The notes under the pieces are model-generated. The model did not search any database, was not told the DNA's origin, and worked only from the letters and a program-made list of their open reading frames with translations. Both the position numbers and the translations under genes were made by a program. Of a stretch of DNA of 64,000 nt, positions 49,355 to 58,605 are shown piece after piece. Each line of letters starts with the position of its first letter. Position 1 is the stretch's first letter. This stretch comes from Eubacterium maltosivorans (GTDB lineage Bacteria > Bacillota > Clostridia > Eubacteriales > Eubacteriaceae), in NCBI RefSeq assembly GCF_002441855.2, contig NZ_CP029487.1, positions 682,001-746,000 of the forward strand, in the 5' to 3' direction.

Positions 49355-49830
49355 TTTATCTTTCGTTCCCTTCTGACCGCTTCTGCTTTTTCCATTAATT
49401 GGGCCAGTACACGATCAAATATTAAAAGCTCCTCATCCGACAAAGCGCCGAGAAATACTTCGACAAAGGTGTTGTTCTCATCGCCCATTTCTGCTTCATA
49501 GGTCTCAATTCTTGCTTTGTCTGGTACGACCCGCAGTGTCCTTTTGTCTTTTTCATCTTTCACAAGAGTGAGAAAACCTTTTTCTTGAAGCTTTAAGGCA
49601 ATAGCCTTGGCGTTCTGGTGCGAGGTATCCATTTCAGCGGCCAATTCGGACAAAGCTGGTGGCTCATTGAAAAAGGTAATGAGATGAATCAGCAGATACC
49701 ACTGCTTTGTAGTCAGCTCGCCAAGGAAATCGGGGCTATTTCCCATAACCTCCAGTCTGGTTACCAGCGAAAAAAGATTTCCAAAAACTCGAAAACGGGG
49801 ATCCATTTTTTCCAATTCTCCACGATACAT
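49351..49830 (-). CDS. MarR-family transcriptional regulator
   Basis: 159 residues with the MarR winged helix: LSELAAEMDTSHQNAKAIALKLQEKGFLTLVKDEKDKRTLRVV (near residues 69-111), including the beta-wing DKR. It is first in an operon with the flavodoxin-like gene and has a palindrome over its own -10 box, which implies autorepression. The regulated signal is unknown, possibly redox or a phenolic compound. Confidence 0.88.
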   Translation of the reverse strand: MYRGELEKMDPRFRVFGNLFSLVTRLEVMGNSPDFLGELTTKQWYLLIHLITFFNEPPALSELAAEMDTSHQNAKAIALKLQEKGFLTLVKDEKDKRTLRVVPDKARIETYEAEMGDENNTFVEVFLGALSDEELLIFDRVLAQLMEKAEAVRRERKIK

Positions 49831-49868
49831 TCCTGTCTCCTTATTTTATATTATATCTTTTTAAATAT

Positions 49869-49901
49869 AGGTAGTATATTACCTTTTGGAATTCATGTCA
49901 A
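49869..49901 (-). promoter_or_regulatory. marR promoter with overlapping operator palindrome
   Basis: TTGACA (49896-49901) and TATACT (49873-49878) are 17 bp apart on the minus strand. AGGTAGTATATTACCT (49869-49884), with AGGTA/TACCT arms, covers the -10 box and is a likely MarR binding site. Confidence 0.7.
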
Positions 49902-49910
49902 GCATTATAG

Positions 49911-49955
49911 AAAAGCTTAAGCTTAAAATGATTTAAGATTAAGCTTTTTTCATTT
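49911..49955 (+). terminator. Orphan plus-strand terminator-like hairpin
   Basis: AAAAGCTTAA-G-CTTAAA pairs with TTTAAG-A-TTAAGCTTTT, about 16 bp with one mismatch and loop ATGA, followed by TTTTTTC and more T. No plus-strand gene precedes it; it lies in the divergent region ahead of 50001. Confidence 0.55.
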
Positions 49956-50000
49956 TTTAAGTGCTATGATGTGAAAAATAATTAATAACCGGAGAATGCT

Positions 50001-51512
50001 ATGAACAAATATGATTTACTGACACCTGTCTCTAAAAAAAACTATAAGAATTTGCTAACCGTCTTCGTTTTTTTAATCACGCTTATCCCTGTTTTTTCTA
50101 TCTCGATCTATGATCAGCCCTCCGCAGATGATTATGTCTACGGGCTGCTGACACGGCAAACCTGGGACAGCACCGGCTCTTTTTTTCAAACTCTGCTCAC
50201 TGCATGGAATCAAATGGCGCATTCTTATATGACTTGGGATGGCAACTTCTTCGCAACTTTTCTGGGGGCTCTTCAGCCATCTGTTTTTGGATTATACCAC
50301 TGGGTCCCGGTCGTTATGGTATTATCTGTAATCTTCAGCACTTTTTTTCTTTTAAAAGTCTTGCTGGAAAATTATCTAAATGCGGATCGTGATACAACGC
50401 TTTTCATTGGCTGTACGCTTTTAATATTAGAGTTTCAATTTTTGCCTTCAGCCGTTCAGGGAATATACTGGTTTGACGGTGCTATTTCCTATACCTTTAT
50501 TTACGCCATGTCCCTGATACTTTTTGGTCTGCTGCTTATCTACTATCAAAAAAGACCTGTACGGCATAAATATCTGGCCCTCGCCGGTGCGTGCATCCTC
50601 GGTTTTTTTATTTCCGGAGGCAACTTTGTGTCTTCCCTGGTAAACCTGATACTTCTGGCTATAATGGCTGCAATACTCTGGTACCGCAAAAGCACACATT
50701 GCTTTGGCACCGTTATGGTTTTTGTTTTTTCAACTGCTGGCATATTGATTTCCGCTTTTGCTCCCGGCAACGGCGTACGTCAAGCTGATACACTTAAGAC
50801 CCTTGTGTCACAGCCATCTCCAATTTCTGCTGTTTTACAGTCCTTTCAATGTGCTGGACAGTATTTTCTGCAGTGGATGTCCCTACCGGTTGCGGCAGGC
50901 ATTTTTTTCCTCTCCGTCCTTCTGGTAAAACTGGCGCGCAAAAGCCGTTTTTCTTTTCGGTACCCCTTAATCGCATTGTCTCTTGCATTCTGTGTCTTTG
51001 CAGCCGGATTTACTCCTCCTATTTATGCGTTGGGCGCAGGAAGTCTCGTCTGGGAAACACGGATTATGAATATTTTATATTTCAACTTTTTATGGTTTTG
51101 GGGTTTTATACTTTTCTATACTTCAGGGTGGATATTTCATCGCATACAAAAGCATAAAAATATTCAAAACCTGTGGCACAGCCCATTAAAAAAAGCACTG
51201 CCACCACCAGATGTTTTTACCAGTGCTGCCCTGGTTCTTATCGTCCTGACCCTCCCCTTGGCAAAAACACCAGTGACAAGCCTCAGCGCTCTGCAGTCGC
51301 TCATTGAAGGCTCAGCATCACAATATGCTCTGGAAGCCGACGAACGAAACGAAATCTACCAGAACAAGTCCATTAACCATGCCAACGTTCTTGCCTATAC
51401 AGTAAAACCTTATGTCCTGTATTACGATGATATCAAGACAGATAGAAATGATTGGCGGAATATAAGTGTCGCCAAATATTACAATAAGGATTCTGTAGCG
51501 CTCCGCAATTAA
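50001..51512 (+). CDS. DUF6056-like polytopic membrane protein
   Basis: 503 residues with about 11 hydrophobic helices. An early extracytoplasmic loop carries DQPSADDYVYG and TWDGNFFATFLGALQPSVFG, a pattern of the DUF6056/GT-C-like membrane proteins presumed to be lipid-linked glycosyltransferases. The C-terminal tail is soluble. There is no sugar-related neighbour. CCGGAG precedes ATG 50001. Confidence 0.7.
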   Translation: MNKYDLLTPVSKKNYKNLLTVFVFLITLIPVFSISIYDQPSADDYVYGLLTRQTWDSTGSFFQTLLTAWNQMAHSYMTWDGNFFATFLGALQPSVFGLYHWVPVVMVLSVIFSTFFLLKVLLENYLNADRDTTLFIGCTLLILEFQFLPSAVQGIYWFDGAISYTFIYAMSLILFGLLLIYYQKRPVRHKYLALAGACILGFFISGGNFVSSLVNLILLAIMAAILWYRKSTHCFGTVMVFVFSTAGILISAFAPGNGVRQADTLKTLVSQPSPISAVLQSFQCAGQYFLQWMSLPVAAGIFFLSVLLVKLARKSRFSFRYPLIALSLAFCVFAAGFTPPIYALGAGSLVWETRIMNILYFNFLWFWGFILFYTSGWIFHRIQKHKNIQNLWHSPLKKALPPPDVFTSAALVLIVLTLPLAKTPVTSLSALQSLIEGSASQYALEADERNEIYQNKSINHANVLAYTVKPYVLYYDDIKTDRNDWRNISVAKYYNKDSVALRN

Positions 51513-51546
51513 AAAAAGCATCGGGCTGTAAGTCTGATGCTTTTAC
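51513..51546. terminator. Bidirectional terminator
   Basis: AAAAGCATC...GATGCTTTT between the convergent DUF6056-like and citrate synthase genes. Confidence 0.8.
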
Positions 51547-51550
51547 ATTT

Positions 51551-52912
51551 TTATCGTTCATTAATTGGAATATACTCCCTGCGCTCATGAACATTTCTAT
51601 AAGCTGGACGGATAATTTTTCCTGCATTGAGAAGTTCCTCGATACGGTGAGCACTCCAGCCCGAAATACGCGCGATTGCAAAAATCGGTGTATAGAGCTC
51701 GGTAGGCAGCTCCAGCATGTGATAAACAAATCCGCTGTAAAAGTCGACGTTAGCACTGACCCCTTTGTACATCTTTCTTTCATCAGAAATAATAAGCGGC
51801 GCAAGACGTTCCACATTGGAATAGAGCGCAAACTCGTCCATACGTCCCTTTTCTTCCGCCAGATTACGGACAAATTTTTTAAAGACTTCGGCTCTCGGGT
51901 CTGATTTGGAGTAAATCGCATGGCCCATACCATAGATCAGCCCAGCTTTATCAAAAGCTTCCTTGTGCAGGAGCTTTCTCAGATAAATACTGATTTCCTC
52001 TTCGTCGTTCCAGTCATTGACATTTTTTTTCATATCTTCAAACATTTCGCAGACTTTAATGTTGGCTCCGCCGTGCTTTGGACCTTTAAGTGAGCCCAAA
52101 GCTGCTGCAATGGCAGAATAAGTATCAGTACCTGAGGAAGTAACAACATGACAGGTAAAGGTTGAGTTGTTCCCACCGCCATGTTCCGCGTGAAGTACAA
52201 GTGCAATATCAAGAATTCTAGCTTCAAGCTCGGTATATTTGCTATCTGGTCTTAAAAGATACAGAATATTTTCAGCCGTAGAGAGCTCAGGCTGCGGTGA
52301 GTGTATGTAAAGGCTTTGGCCCAGCTCATAATGACAGTAAGCTTGATAACCATATACTGCAAGCAATGGAAAAAGTGCAATCAGCTCCAGACTTTGACGT
52401 AATACATTTGGGATCGATGTGTCGCTGGCACGGTCATCGTAAGAATAAAGCGTCAAAACGCTTCTGGCCAAAGTATTCATCATATCGCGGCTGGGTGCTT
52501 TCATGATGATATCGCGGACAAAGCTTGTTGGCAATGTCCGATAATGTGACAATACCTTCACAAAAATATCCAGATCCTGTTTGTTGGGCAGCTCACCAAA
52601 TAGAAGCAGATAGGTTGCTTCTTCAAACCCAAAGCGTTTTTCCTTGACAAAGCCCTTTACCAGATCCTGAACGTTAATACCCCTGTAGTAAAGCTGGCCA
52701 TCGCAGTTGATCCTCTGGTCTCCGTCCATAATAAAGGACATGATCTCAGAAATTTCTGTTAAACCAGTGAGAACACCGTTTCCGTTCAAGTCGCGCAGAC
52801 CCCTGTTTACCTTGTATTTATCAAATAATTCCGGATCAATATGATTATTTTTCTCTAATTTTTCAATATAGTCGAGCACTTCGGGCTTTTCTTCTGAAAA
52901 TACATTTGTCAT
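51551..52912 (-). CDS. gltA: Citrate synthase
   Basis: 453 residues, the length of citrate/(2-methyl)citrate synthases with an N-terminal extension. It condenses acetyl-CoA and oxaloacetate. Catalytic His residues lie in LHAEHGGGNNSTF (near residues 238-250) and GMGHAIYSKSDPRAEVF (near 326-342), and a C-terminal FYSGFVYHMLELP with ARISGWSAHRIEE supplies the Arg. In an anaerobe with an incomplete TCA cycle it would feed glutamate synthesis. No other TCA gene is adjacent. Confidence 0.92.
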   Translation of the reverse strand: MTNVFSEEKPEVLDYIEKLEKNNHIDPELFDKYKVNRGLRDLNGNGVLTGLTEISEIMSFIMDGDQRINCDGQLYYRGINVQDLVKGFVKEKRFGFEEATYLLLFGELPNKQDLDIFVKVLSHYRTLPTSFVRDIIMKAPSRDMMNTLARSVLTLYSYDDRASDTSIPNVLRQSLELIALFPLLAVYGYQAYCHYELGQSLYIHSPQPELSTAENILYLLRPDSKYTELEARILDIALVLHAEHGGGNNSTFTCHVVTSSGTDTYSAIAAALGSLKGPKHGGANIKVCEMFEDMKKNVNDWNDEEEISIYLRKLLHKEAFDKAGLIYGMGHAIYSKSDPRAEVFKKFVRNLAEEKGRMDEFALYSNVERLAPLIISDERKMYKGVSANVDFYSGFVYHMLELPTELYTPIFAIARISGWSAHRIEELLNAGKIIRPAYRNVHERREYIPINER

Positions 52913-52993
52913 TTTTTCACTCTCCCTCGTCTATTTATCAGATTATAATGTATCTATTATAACCCTCAAACCTTAAAATAAGATAAAAAATAA

Positions 52994-53025
52994 AACAACA
53001 GATGAATTTTCATCTGTTGTTTTTG
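52994..53025. terminator. Bidirectional hairpin terminator
   Basis: AACAACAGATGA/TCATCTGTTGTT, 12 bp, with T-runs on both sides, between the DUF1905 gene and citrate synthase. A further inverted repeat TTTGAAAGA/TCTTTCAAA lies at 53072-53101; I see nothing else in this 260-bp gap. Confidence 0.75.
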
Positions 53026-53175
53026 CATATTTCTTAAGATTCTATGAATTTTTCAAATCTTTGTGCGTAAATTTGAAAGACTATTTTGAAAATCTTTCAA
53101 ACACAAAAGTTTATTTTGGCACTTTAAATCGCTAAAACTCTTCTTGTTTTAAAGTATAATGTTTTATTTCGAGCT

Positions 53176-53448
53176 CTATTTGTTCCTCCGCTCCCTGATC
53201 GTTACATGAACAGTCTCACCAGGCTGTTTCCCAATTTTTTCACGGATATCTTTTCGAATACCGAGAATATGACAAGGTGTTTTCATGCGTACCAGACTTC
53301 CGTCATACGCTTCGCCATCAAAAGTAGCGTGCACTTTCACCCTTCCACGACCAAAAGTTTCTTTAACATCGAATGGTATTTCAATATAAGCACCATTGAT
53401 ATCAGGTACTTTTTTAATCATTGCGTCGAACTCGTACAATTCTTTCAT
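53176..53448 (-). CDS. DUF1905 family protein
   Basis: 90 residues, beta-rich, with [36 protein letters not shown], which is the DUF1905 core. Small stand-alone proteins of this family often sit beside YdeI-like proteins. Function unknown. AGGAGAG precedes the start. Confidence 0.85.
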   Translation of the reverse strand: MKELYEFDAMIKKVPDINGAYIEIPFDVKETFGRGRVKVHATFDGEAYDGSLVRMKTPCHILGIRKDIREKIGKQPGETVHVTIRERRNK

Positions 53449-53515
53449 TCTTGCTCTCCTTAGAATAATTTTCTGTTGTTATACCCGTGAGCAAATTCCT
53501 TAAACACAATGAAGA

Positions 53516-54202
53516 TCATATCTCCCAGTCCTGTGTGCTCAACAAGGTTCCCAATTCTTTAAGGATACTTTGCTGCATTTTATAATCCGGCATAAACGCA
53601 GTGACAATGCTCCAGAATGCTGACGAATGATTATGCTCAAATGTATGAGCAAGTTCATGGATCACCACATAGTCAACGGCCCTTTCGGGGGCCATCATAA
53701 GCTTCCATGAAAAATTCAGGCTGTTTTTGCCAGAGCATGAGCCCCAGCGGGTACGGGCAGCATTAATTCTAACATTTGTTGGTTTTGCGTGCATATGCTC
53801 CGCAAAATAATGAACTTTTTCAGTTAAAACTTTTTTAGCTTCAGAACGATATAATTTTACAACTGCCTCTTTCATCTTTTCCTCTGTAAATCCTTCAGGT
53901 ATATAAAAACACTCCCTGTCAAAAAGGGGTTTTTTGAGTTCACAGCATACCAACGGCAGTCTTTTCCCCAGATAAAACAGTGAACAGCCATCTTTTAAAG
54001 TGAATTCCTGCCGTTTTTTATACCTCTTTCTGGCCTCTGTACTGGCCGCTTCGATCCATTGTGCCTTTTCCATCACAAACCGGTCCAAAATAGCTTGAGG
54101 TGTCCTTAATGGCGCCCTGACCTCCACCTGTCCATCAGACAAAATATGGATCGCCATTGTTTTACGACGGCTTTTTCGTACTCTATAATGCGTCATTCTC
54201 AA
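53516..54202 (-). CDS. YgjP-like (DUF45) zinc metallopeptidase
   Basis: 228 residues. The zinc motif VVIHELAHTFEHNHSSAFW (near residues 178-196) gives HExxH plus a third ligand. The upstream TRWGSCSGKNSLNFSWKLMMAPERAVDY block is diagnostic for the YgjP/DUF45 family. The gene start overlaps the end of the Crp/Fnr gene by 20 nt. Confidence 0.9.
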   Translation of the reverse strand: MRMTHYRVRKSRRKTMAIHILSDGQVEVRAPLRTPQAILDRFVMEKAQWIEAASTEARKRYKKRQEFTLKDGCSLFYLGKRLPLVCCELKKPLFDRECFYIPEGFTEEKMKEAVVKLYRSEAKKVLTEKVHYFAEHMHAKPTNVRINAARTRWGSCSGKNSLNFSWKLMMAPERAVDYVVIHELAHTFEHNHSSAFWSIVTAFMPDYKMQQSILKELGTLLSTQDWEI

Positions 54203-54863
54203 TGTCCTTCAGATAAAAAAGACTGCGCTTAAAACGGAGGATCCCATCATCTCTCAATCTGCCAAGTTCTCTCGACATCGCGCTGCGGTCAACACACAGG
54301 TAATCTGCCAGCTGCACACGATTCAGAGGGATCGTGAAAGGATTTGTCCCGGCACGACGCTGCTGGTCATTCAGATATCCTAAAAGTTTTTCACGCGTGG
54401 TTCTCAAACTCAGATAATCCAATTTTCTATTCAGATGCAAATTTTTTCTGGCGATAATCTTAAGCAGGTTGTTGATAATCTGCTTGTGAAAACTGCATTC
54501 ATTGCTGCAGACATCAATGATTTTATTCACCTGAATAAAAAGAACCACACAGCTTTCCAGGGCCACTACCGTTACAGGACTTTCCTTTATGCCCGCGCAG
54601 ACAAAGGATTCCGCGAAAAGACCGCCCCCTTCTATCTCTCCGATAATATTGCGGTTTCCCATGGCGTCCTCTTTAATAAGCTGTGCACGCCCCTTAGCCA
54701 GAATCCCCACGCCGATGACCTCATCTCCACTATTTAGAATGCGTTCATTTTTATCATAATGCTTTGAGACAGCCCCCAGACACTTAAGCACTGCAGAAAG
54801 GTTATCGCTCTTAACTGATTTAAAAAGCGCGCTTTTTTCCAGATTTTTCATGTATTCTTCCAT
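54183..54863 (-). CDS. Crp/Fnr-family transcriptional regulator
   Basis: 226 residues: a cyclic-nucleotide-binding-like beta-roll (residues about 10-125) and a C-terminal winged helix with NRVQLADYLCVDRSAMSRELGRLRDDGILRF (near 180-210). No N-terminal four-cysteine cluster is present, so it is not a canonical FNR. Its signal is unknown. Confidence 0.9.
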   Translation of the reverse strand: MEEYMKNLEKSALFKSVKSDNLSAVLKCLGAVSKHYDKNERILNSGDEVIGVGILAKGRAQLIKEDAMGNRNIIGEIEGGGLFAESFVCAGIKESPVTVVALESCVVLFIQVNKIIDVCSNECSFHKQIINNLLKIIARKNLHLNRKLDYLSLRTTREKLLGYLNDQQRRAGTNPFTIPLNRVQLADYLCVDRSAMSRELGRLRDDGILRFKRSLFYLKDIENDAL

Positions 54864-54881
54864 ATGAACTTCCTTTCTATG

Positions 54882-57800
54882 CTATTCGAAAAGACCGATA
54901 ATCTCGTCTTTAGACATGCTGGCAATGGCCCCTTCACCCTCACGGATAATCGAATCTGCCAGCTCAGCTTTAGCCTGCTGCATCTTTTGTATTTTTTCTT
55001 CAATACTGTCTTTTGCAATAAGGTTATAGACCTGGACGCTGCTCATCTGTCCTATACGGTGTGCGCGGTCGGTGGCCTGATTTTGTGCGCTGAGATTCCA
55101 CCACGGGTCATAATGAATGACTACATCAGCGCCAGTCAGGTTGAGACCTGTCCCGCCAGCTTTAAGGGAAATTAAAAACACTGGCGTATCATCCTCGTTA
55201 AAAGCGTTAACCTGGCGCAGTCTCTCCTGAGCCTTTGTCCGCCCTGTAATCTTGTAAAAACCGATTTCCCTCTTAATAAGTTCTTTCTCAATGATTTCAA
55301 GCATCGAAGTGAACTGGGAAAATAAAAGCACCTTGTGTCCAGAAGCTAAAGAGGTTTCGAGAATTTCCAGACAGAGCTCTAGCTTGGCGCTCTTATCAGT
55401 GTAATCTTCATAGACCAGTGACGGATCGCAGCAGATCTGGCGAAGCCTTGTCAGCATTGCCAGAATAATAAGCTTCCGGCGTTCAAAATCGCCTCCATCC
55501 AACTCGCAGGCCAGATCCTCCCTGCTTTTTGCCAGATTCGCAAGATAGAGCTTTTTCTGTTCACCATCCATAGATGCATACATAGTCGTCTCCGTCTTTT
55601 CAGGGAGCTCCTTGAGAACTTCGTTTTTGAGACGCCGGAGAATAAAGGGCGATACGAGCTTGTTCAGCCGCTCCAACGTCTTTTTATCTTGCTCGCGGAC
55701 AATCGGTATTTCAAATTTTTCACGAAACTTCCGATAAGTATAGAGATATCCGGGCATTAAAAAATCATAGATAGACCAGAGCTCAGCCAGGCTGTTTTCT
55801 ACCGGCGTACCCGTCAAAGCAAAACGGACTGCGCTGTTGATCACCTTAACAGATTTAGCATTTTGTGTGTTATGGTTTTTAATGTACTGGGCCTCATCGA
55901 TGATTTCATAATGAAAATGCAAGTCTTCATAATACAAAATATCTCTTTTGAGCAGATCGTATGAGGTAATAAGCACATCTGCCTCGGCAGCTGCGGCAAT
56001 TTTATCCCGGCGTTCTGTAGCAGTTCCCATGACGGCAATTGCTTTAAGTTCAGGCGCAAAACGTGCAATTTCACTCTCCCAGTTTAATACCAGCGATGAA
56101 GGACAGACGACCAGTGAGGTAGTCTGTGCCCCGCTTTCTTTCTGAGACAGCAGCAGAGAAATTACTTCCAGTGTTTTTCCAAGCCCCATGTCGTCTGCTA
56201 AAATACCACCAAATCCATACGCCGCAATGGTTTTGAGCCATCTGAAGCCAGTTTTCTGGTAATTGCGCAGAATGGGCTTCAGCGAGGCTGGTACCTCAAA
56301 GTCAGAATCAGAGACATCTTTGATATCTCTGACAATCTGCTTGAAAATGGTATCCCGATTATACTTAATTCCTTCACTCTGCTTAAACAGGGCATCCAGG
56401 TACAGCGCACGGAATTTCGGTACCGACACAGTCCCCCGTTCTATCTCCTTTGCGTTCAAACTTAATACATCCGCCAGCTCAGAAAATTCACCCAGCGCAT
56501 TATCCTGGATATTAATAAAGCTGCCATCCCGAAGCCGGTGGTACTTTTTGGCCTGACGGTATGAGCTCAGCACCTCGGTCAATTCATGTATATCAAGGCC
56601 ATCCAGATCAAATTCCAGATCAAGCAGATCGCCGCTTACCCTTATGCCAACACGGACAGTGGCAGGCGGCTTAATTTTAAAGCCTTTAAACTGGTCTGTC
56701 GCAAAAATTTCTGCCTTTGAGGATATGGTCTCTAATCCCTCGCTGAAAAGATCAAAAATCTTGTCCTCATCACCGTCAATATACGCAAAATTACCGACAG
56801 CATCATAGCTGTCCAGATATTTTTTGATGAGCTGCTCTATCTGATACTCACCACGCAGATCCTGGCTTTTAATCATATCCTTTGGTTTAAATGCTTCATG
56901 CTCCTCATCACCATAGCTGAAAAACACTTTTCCCATAACGAAGTCCTCCTGGGGTGCATCAAAATAGACCTTAGCCACCAGTGGTTTAGGCTCATAGGCG
57001 CTCATGTCACAGTCTGTAACAAAGGAGAAGTACTGTTCGAGGCTGGATAAAACCGTATTGTAAAAGCCCTTCATATCCTCTTTCATCACAGTCATTGTCA
57101 GCTTATTGCGGATAATCGCCTTCAGAAAATCTCTTGTATTGCGACTGTAGGAAGGATCGCAATAATAAATCTTTCCTTTTTCACAGATATAGAGCCGTTC
57201 CTGCCCATCCAGCACCAATGCCTCGTCATTTAAAAGCTCGATGATATAGGATTTTCCTATATCTGAAATTCGAATACTGATATGCGCGTTGGACTGTACA
57301 ATTGAGGCAAGCATGACTGAGCCTTCAATATCAACGGGCAGCTCTGGCTCTTTGTCCCATATTGCCATATATGCGTCAAGCATAGGACCGTTAAGGTACA
57401 TGTACTTTACATTATCATTGAAGCTCTTTTTATACACAGCCAAAGCCCGGTTATTGCTTTCATTATAAAAGCTTTTAAGAAAATGAAGATACTTACGGCT
57501 TCGCTCATCAAAATTTTCTTCAAAATGGCGTAATACCAAAGCTTTACCGTATCGAATTTCCTCTCCATTATCAAAAGCCGCCATAAAAGCACTCAGATCT
57601 TTTACAACATAAAGGCGGTCTTCACCTATCTTAAAAGACAGCTTGGCTGACGAGCCATACCAGTAGCTGTCGGTAATCATCAGTGTAGGTTCAAGGCGCA
57701 CATTTTGGCCAGAGCCATTTTCGAGCGCGACATTTTTTGATTTTTCCGCATAGCGGTCCATCAGTCTGAAGACCGCTGAATCGGTCATCTGCTGAACCCG

Positions 57801-57971
57801 CCGCTCTTCCTTTTCGCTGCTCGACTTCCATCTGAATGTCTCTTTAACTTGTTTTTTGTTTTTTTCAGGGTTGTCTTCCTGAGGATATAACAGCTCATCC
57901 ATATCCTCAGGTGTAATTTCACCGGAAAAAATTTTCTTTTCTTCCTGTTTTTTCAATATCTCGTCATCCAT
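54882..57971 (-). CDS. SNF2-family DEAD/DEAH-box helicase
   Basis: 1029 residues from ATG 57971, which follows AAGGAGG. The N-terminal 530 residues include the bacterial SNF2-associated region. The motor has Walker A DDMGLGKTLEVISLLLSQ (about residues 617-634), DEAQ in EIIDEAQYIKN, LTGTPVENSLAELWSIYDFL, and the C-terminal LLFSQFTSMLEIIEK and QATDRAHRIGQ motifs. It is likely an ATP-dependent DNA translocase acting on protein-DNA complexes, perhaps RapA-like. It is in line with the response regulator 13 nt upstream. Confidence 0.92.
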   Translation of the reverse strand: MDDEILKKQEEKKIFSGEITPEDMDELLYPQEDNPEKNKKQVKETFRWKSSSEKEERRVQQMTDSAVFRLMDRYAEKSKNVALENGSGQNVRLEPTLMITDSYWYGSSAKLSFKIGEDRLYVVKDLSAFMAAFDNGEEIRYGKALVLRHFEENFDERSRKYLHFLKSFYNESNNRALAVYKKSFNDNVKYMYLNGPMLDAYMAIWDKEPELPVDIEGSVMLASIVQSNAHISIRISDIGKSYIIELLNDEALVLDGQERLYICEKGKIYYCDPSYSRNTRDFLKAIIRNKLTMTVMKEDMKGFYNTVLSSLEQYFSFVTDCDMSAYEPKPLVAKVYFDAPQEDFVMGKVFFSYGDEEHEAFKPKDMIKSQDLRGEYQIEQLIKKYLDSYDAVGNFAYIDGDEDKIFDLFSEGLETISSKAEIFATDQFKGFKIKPPATVRVGIRVSGDLLDLEFDLDGLDIHELTEVLSSYRQAKKYHRLRDGSFINIQDNALGEFSELADVLSLNAKEIERGTVSVPKFRALYLDALFKQSEGIKYNRDTIFKQIVRDIKDVSDSDFEVPASLKPILRNYQKTGFRWLKTIAAYGFGGILADDMGLGKTLEVISLLLSQKESGAQTTSLVVCPSSLVLNWESEIARFAPELKAIAVMGTATERRDKIAAAAEADVLITSYDLLKRDILYYEDLHFHYEIIDEAQYIKNHNTQNAKSVKVINSAVRFALTGTPVENSLAELWSIYDFLMPGYLYTYRKFREKFEIPIVREQDKKTLERLNKLVSPFILRRLKNEVLKELPEKTETTMYASMDGEQKKLYLANLAKSREDLACELDGGDFERRKLIILAMLTRLRQICCDPSLVYEDYTDKSAKLELCLEILETSLASGHKVLLFSQFTSMLEIIEKELIKREIGFYKITGRTKAQERLRQVNAFNEDDTPVFLISLKAGGTGLNLTGADVVIHYDPWWNLSAQNQATDRAHRIGQMSSVQVYNLIAKDSIEEKIQKMQQAKAELADSIIREGEGAIASMSKDEIIGLFE

Positions 57972-57984
57972 GGAGAGAACCTCC

Positions 57985-58605
57985 TTACTTATGGTTGAAA
58001 TAAAAAATGGCCAGCTGAGTTCTGTCGCGCAGCTCAAGTTTATCTAAAATATTGCTGATATAATTGCGCACTGTACCCTCGCTCAAAAAAAGTGTTTCTG
58101 AAATTTCCCGATTGCTCAGCCCCTGAGCCACTCCCTCAATAATTTCCAGGTCTCGCTCACTGATGCCGTAAGAAGAAAAATCAACAGCCGCTTCTCCACC
58201 AAGGAGCATCGGAATTTTCGTCACAATTTCATCGCCAAATACACTCTGTCCGCTGTAAACTGCCTTCAGCGCTGGCACGATACTCTCAAAGGCCTGCTTG
58301 AGCAGGTAACCCTTTGCGCCTATTTTGAGCGCTTTGATAATATATTCATCATCTAAAAAAGTGGTCAGATACAAAATCCGGGCGTCTCTGTCCGCAGCAA
58401 GAATAAGCTCACCCGCCTCAAGACCGGTCATACCGTCCATCCGTATATCCATAAGCAAAATATCCGGTTTATGCTCATCGTACAAAGCAATTGCCTCCCC
58501 TCCACTGTTTCCCAGCGCTACAACCTCAATTTCAGCATCCGCCTCCAAAATGGTTTTAAGGGATACTGAGACCAGACGGTCATCATCAATAACGATTACT
58601 TTCAT
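57985..58605 (-). CDS. NarL/LuxR-family response regulator
   Basis: 206 residues. The receiver domain has the acidic pair DDDR at the start, phospho-acceptor Asp in DILLMDIRMDG (near residue 54) and Lys in GAKGYLLK. A LuxR-type helix-turn-helix follows (LSNREISETLFLSEGTVRNYISNILDKL). It partners with the histidine kinase gene that overlaps it by 20 nt. AAAGGAGG precedes ATG 58605. Confidence 0.93.
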   Translation of the reverse strand: MKVIVIDDDRLVSVSLKTILEADAEIEVVALGNSGGEAIALYDEHKPDILLMDIRMDGMTGLEAGELILAADRDARILYLTTFLDDEYIIKALKIGAKGYLLKQAFESIVPALKAVYSGQSVFGDEIVTKIPMLLGGEAAVDFSSYGISERDLEIIEGVAQGLSNREISETLFLSEGTVRNYISNILDKLELRDRTQLAIFYFNHK

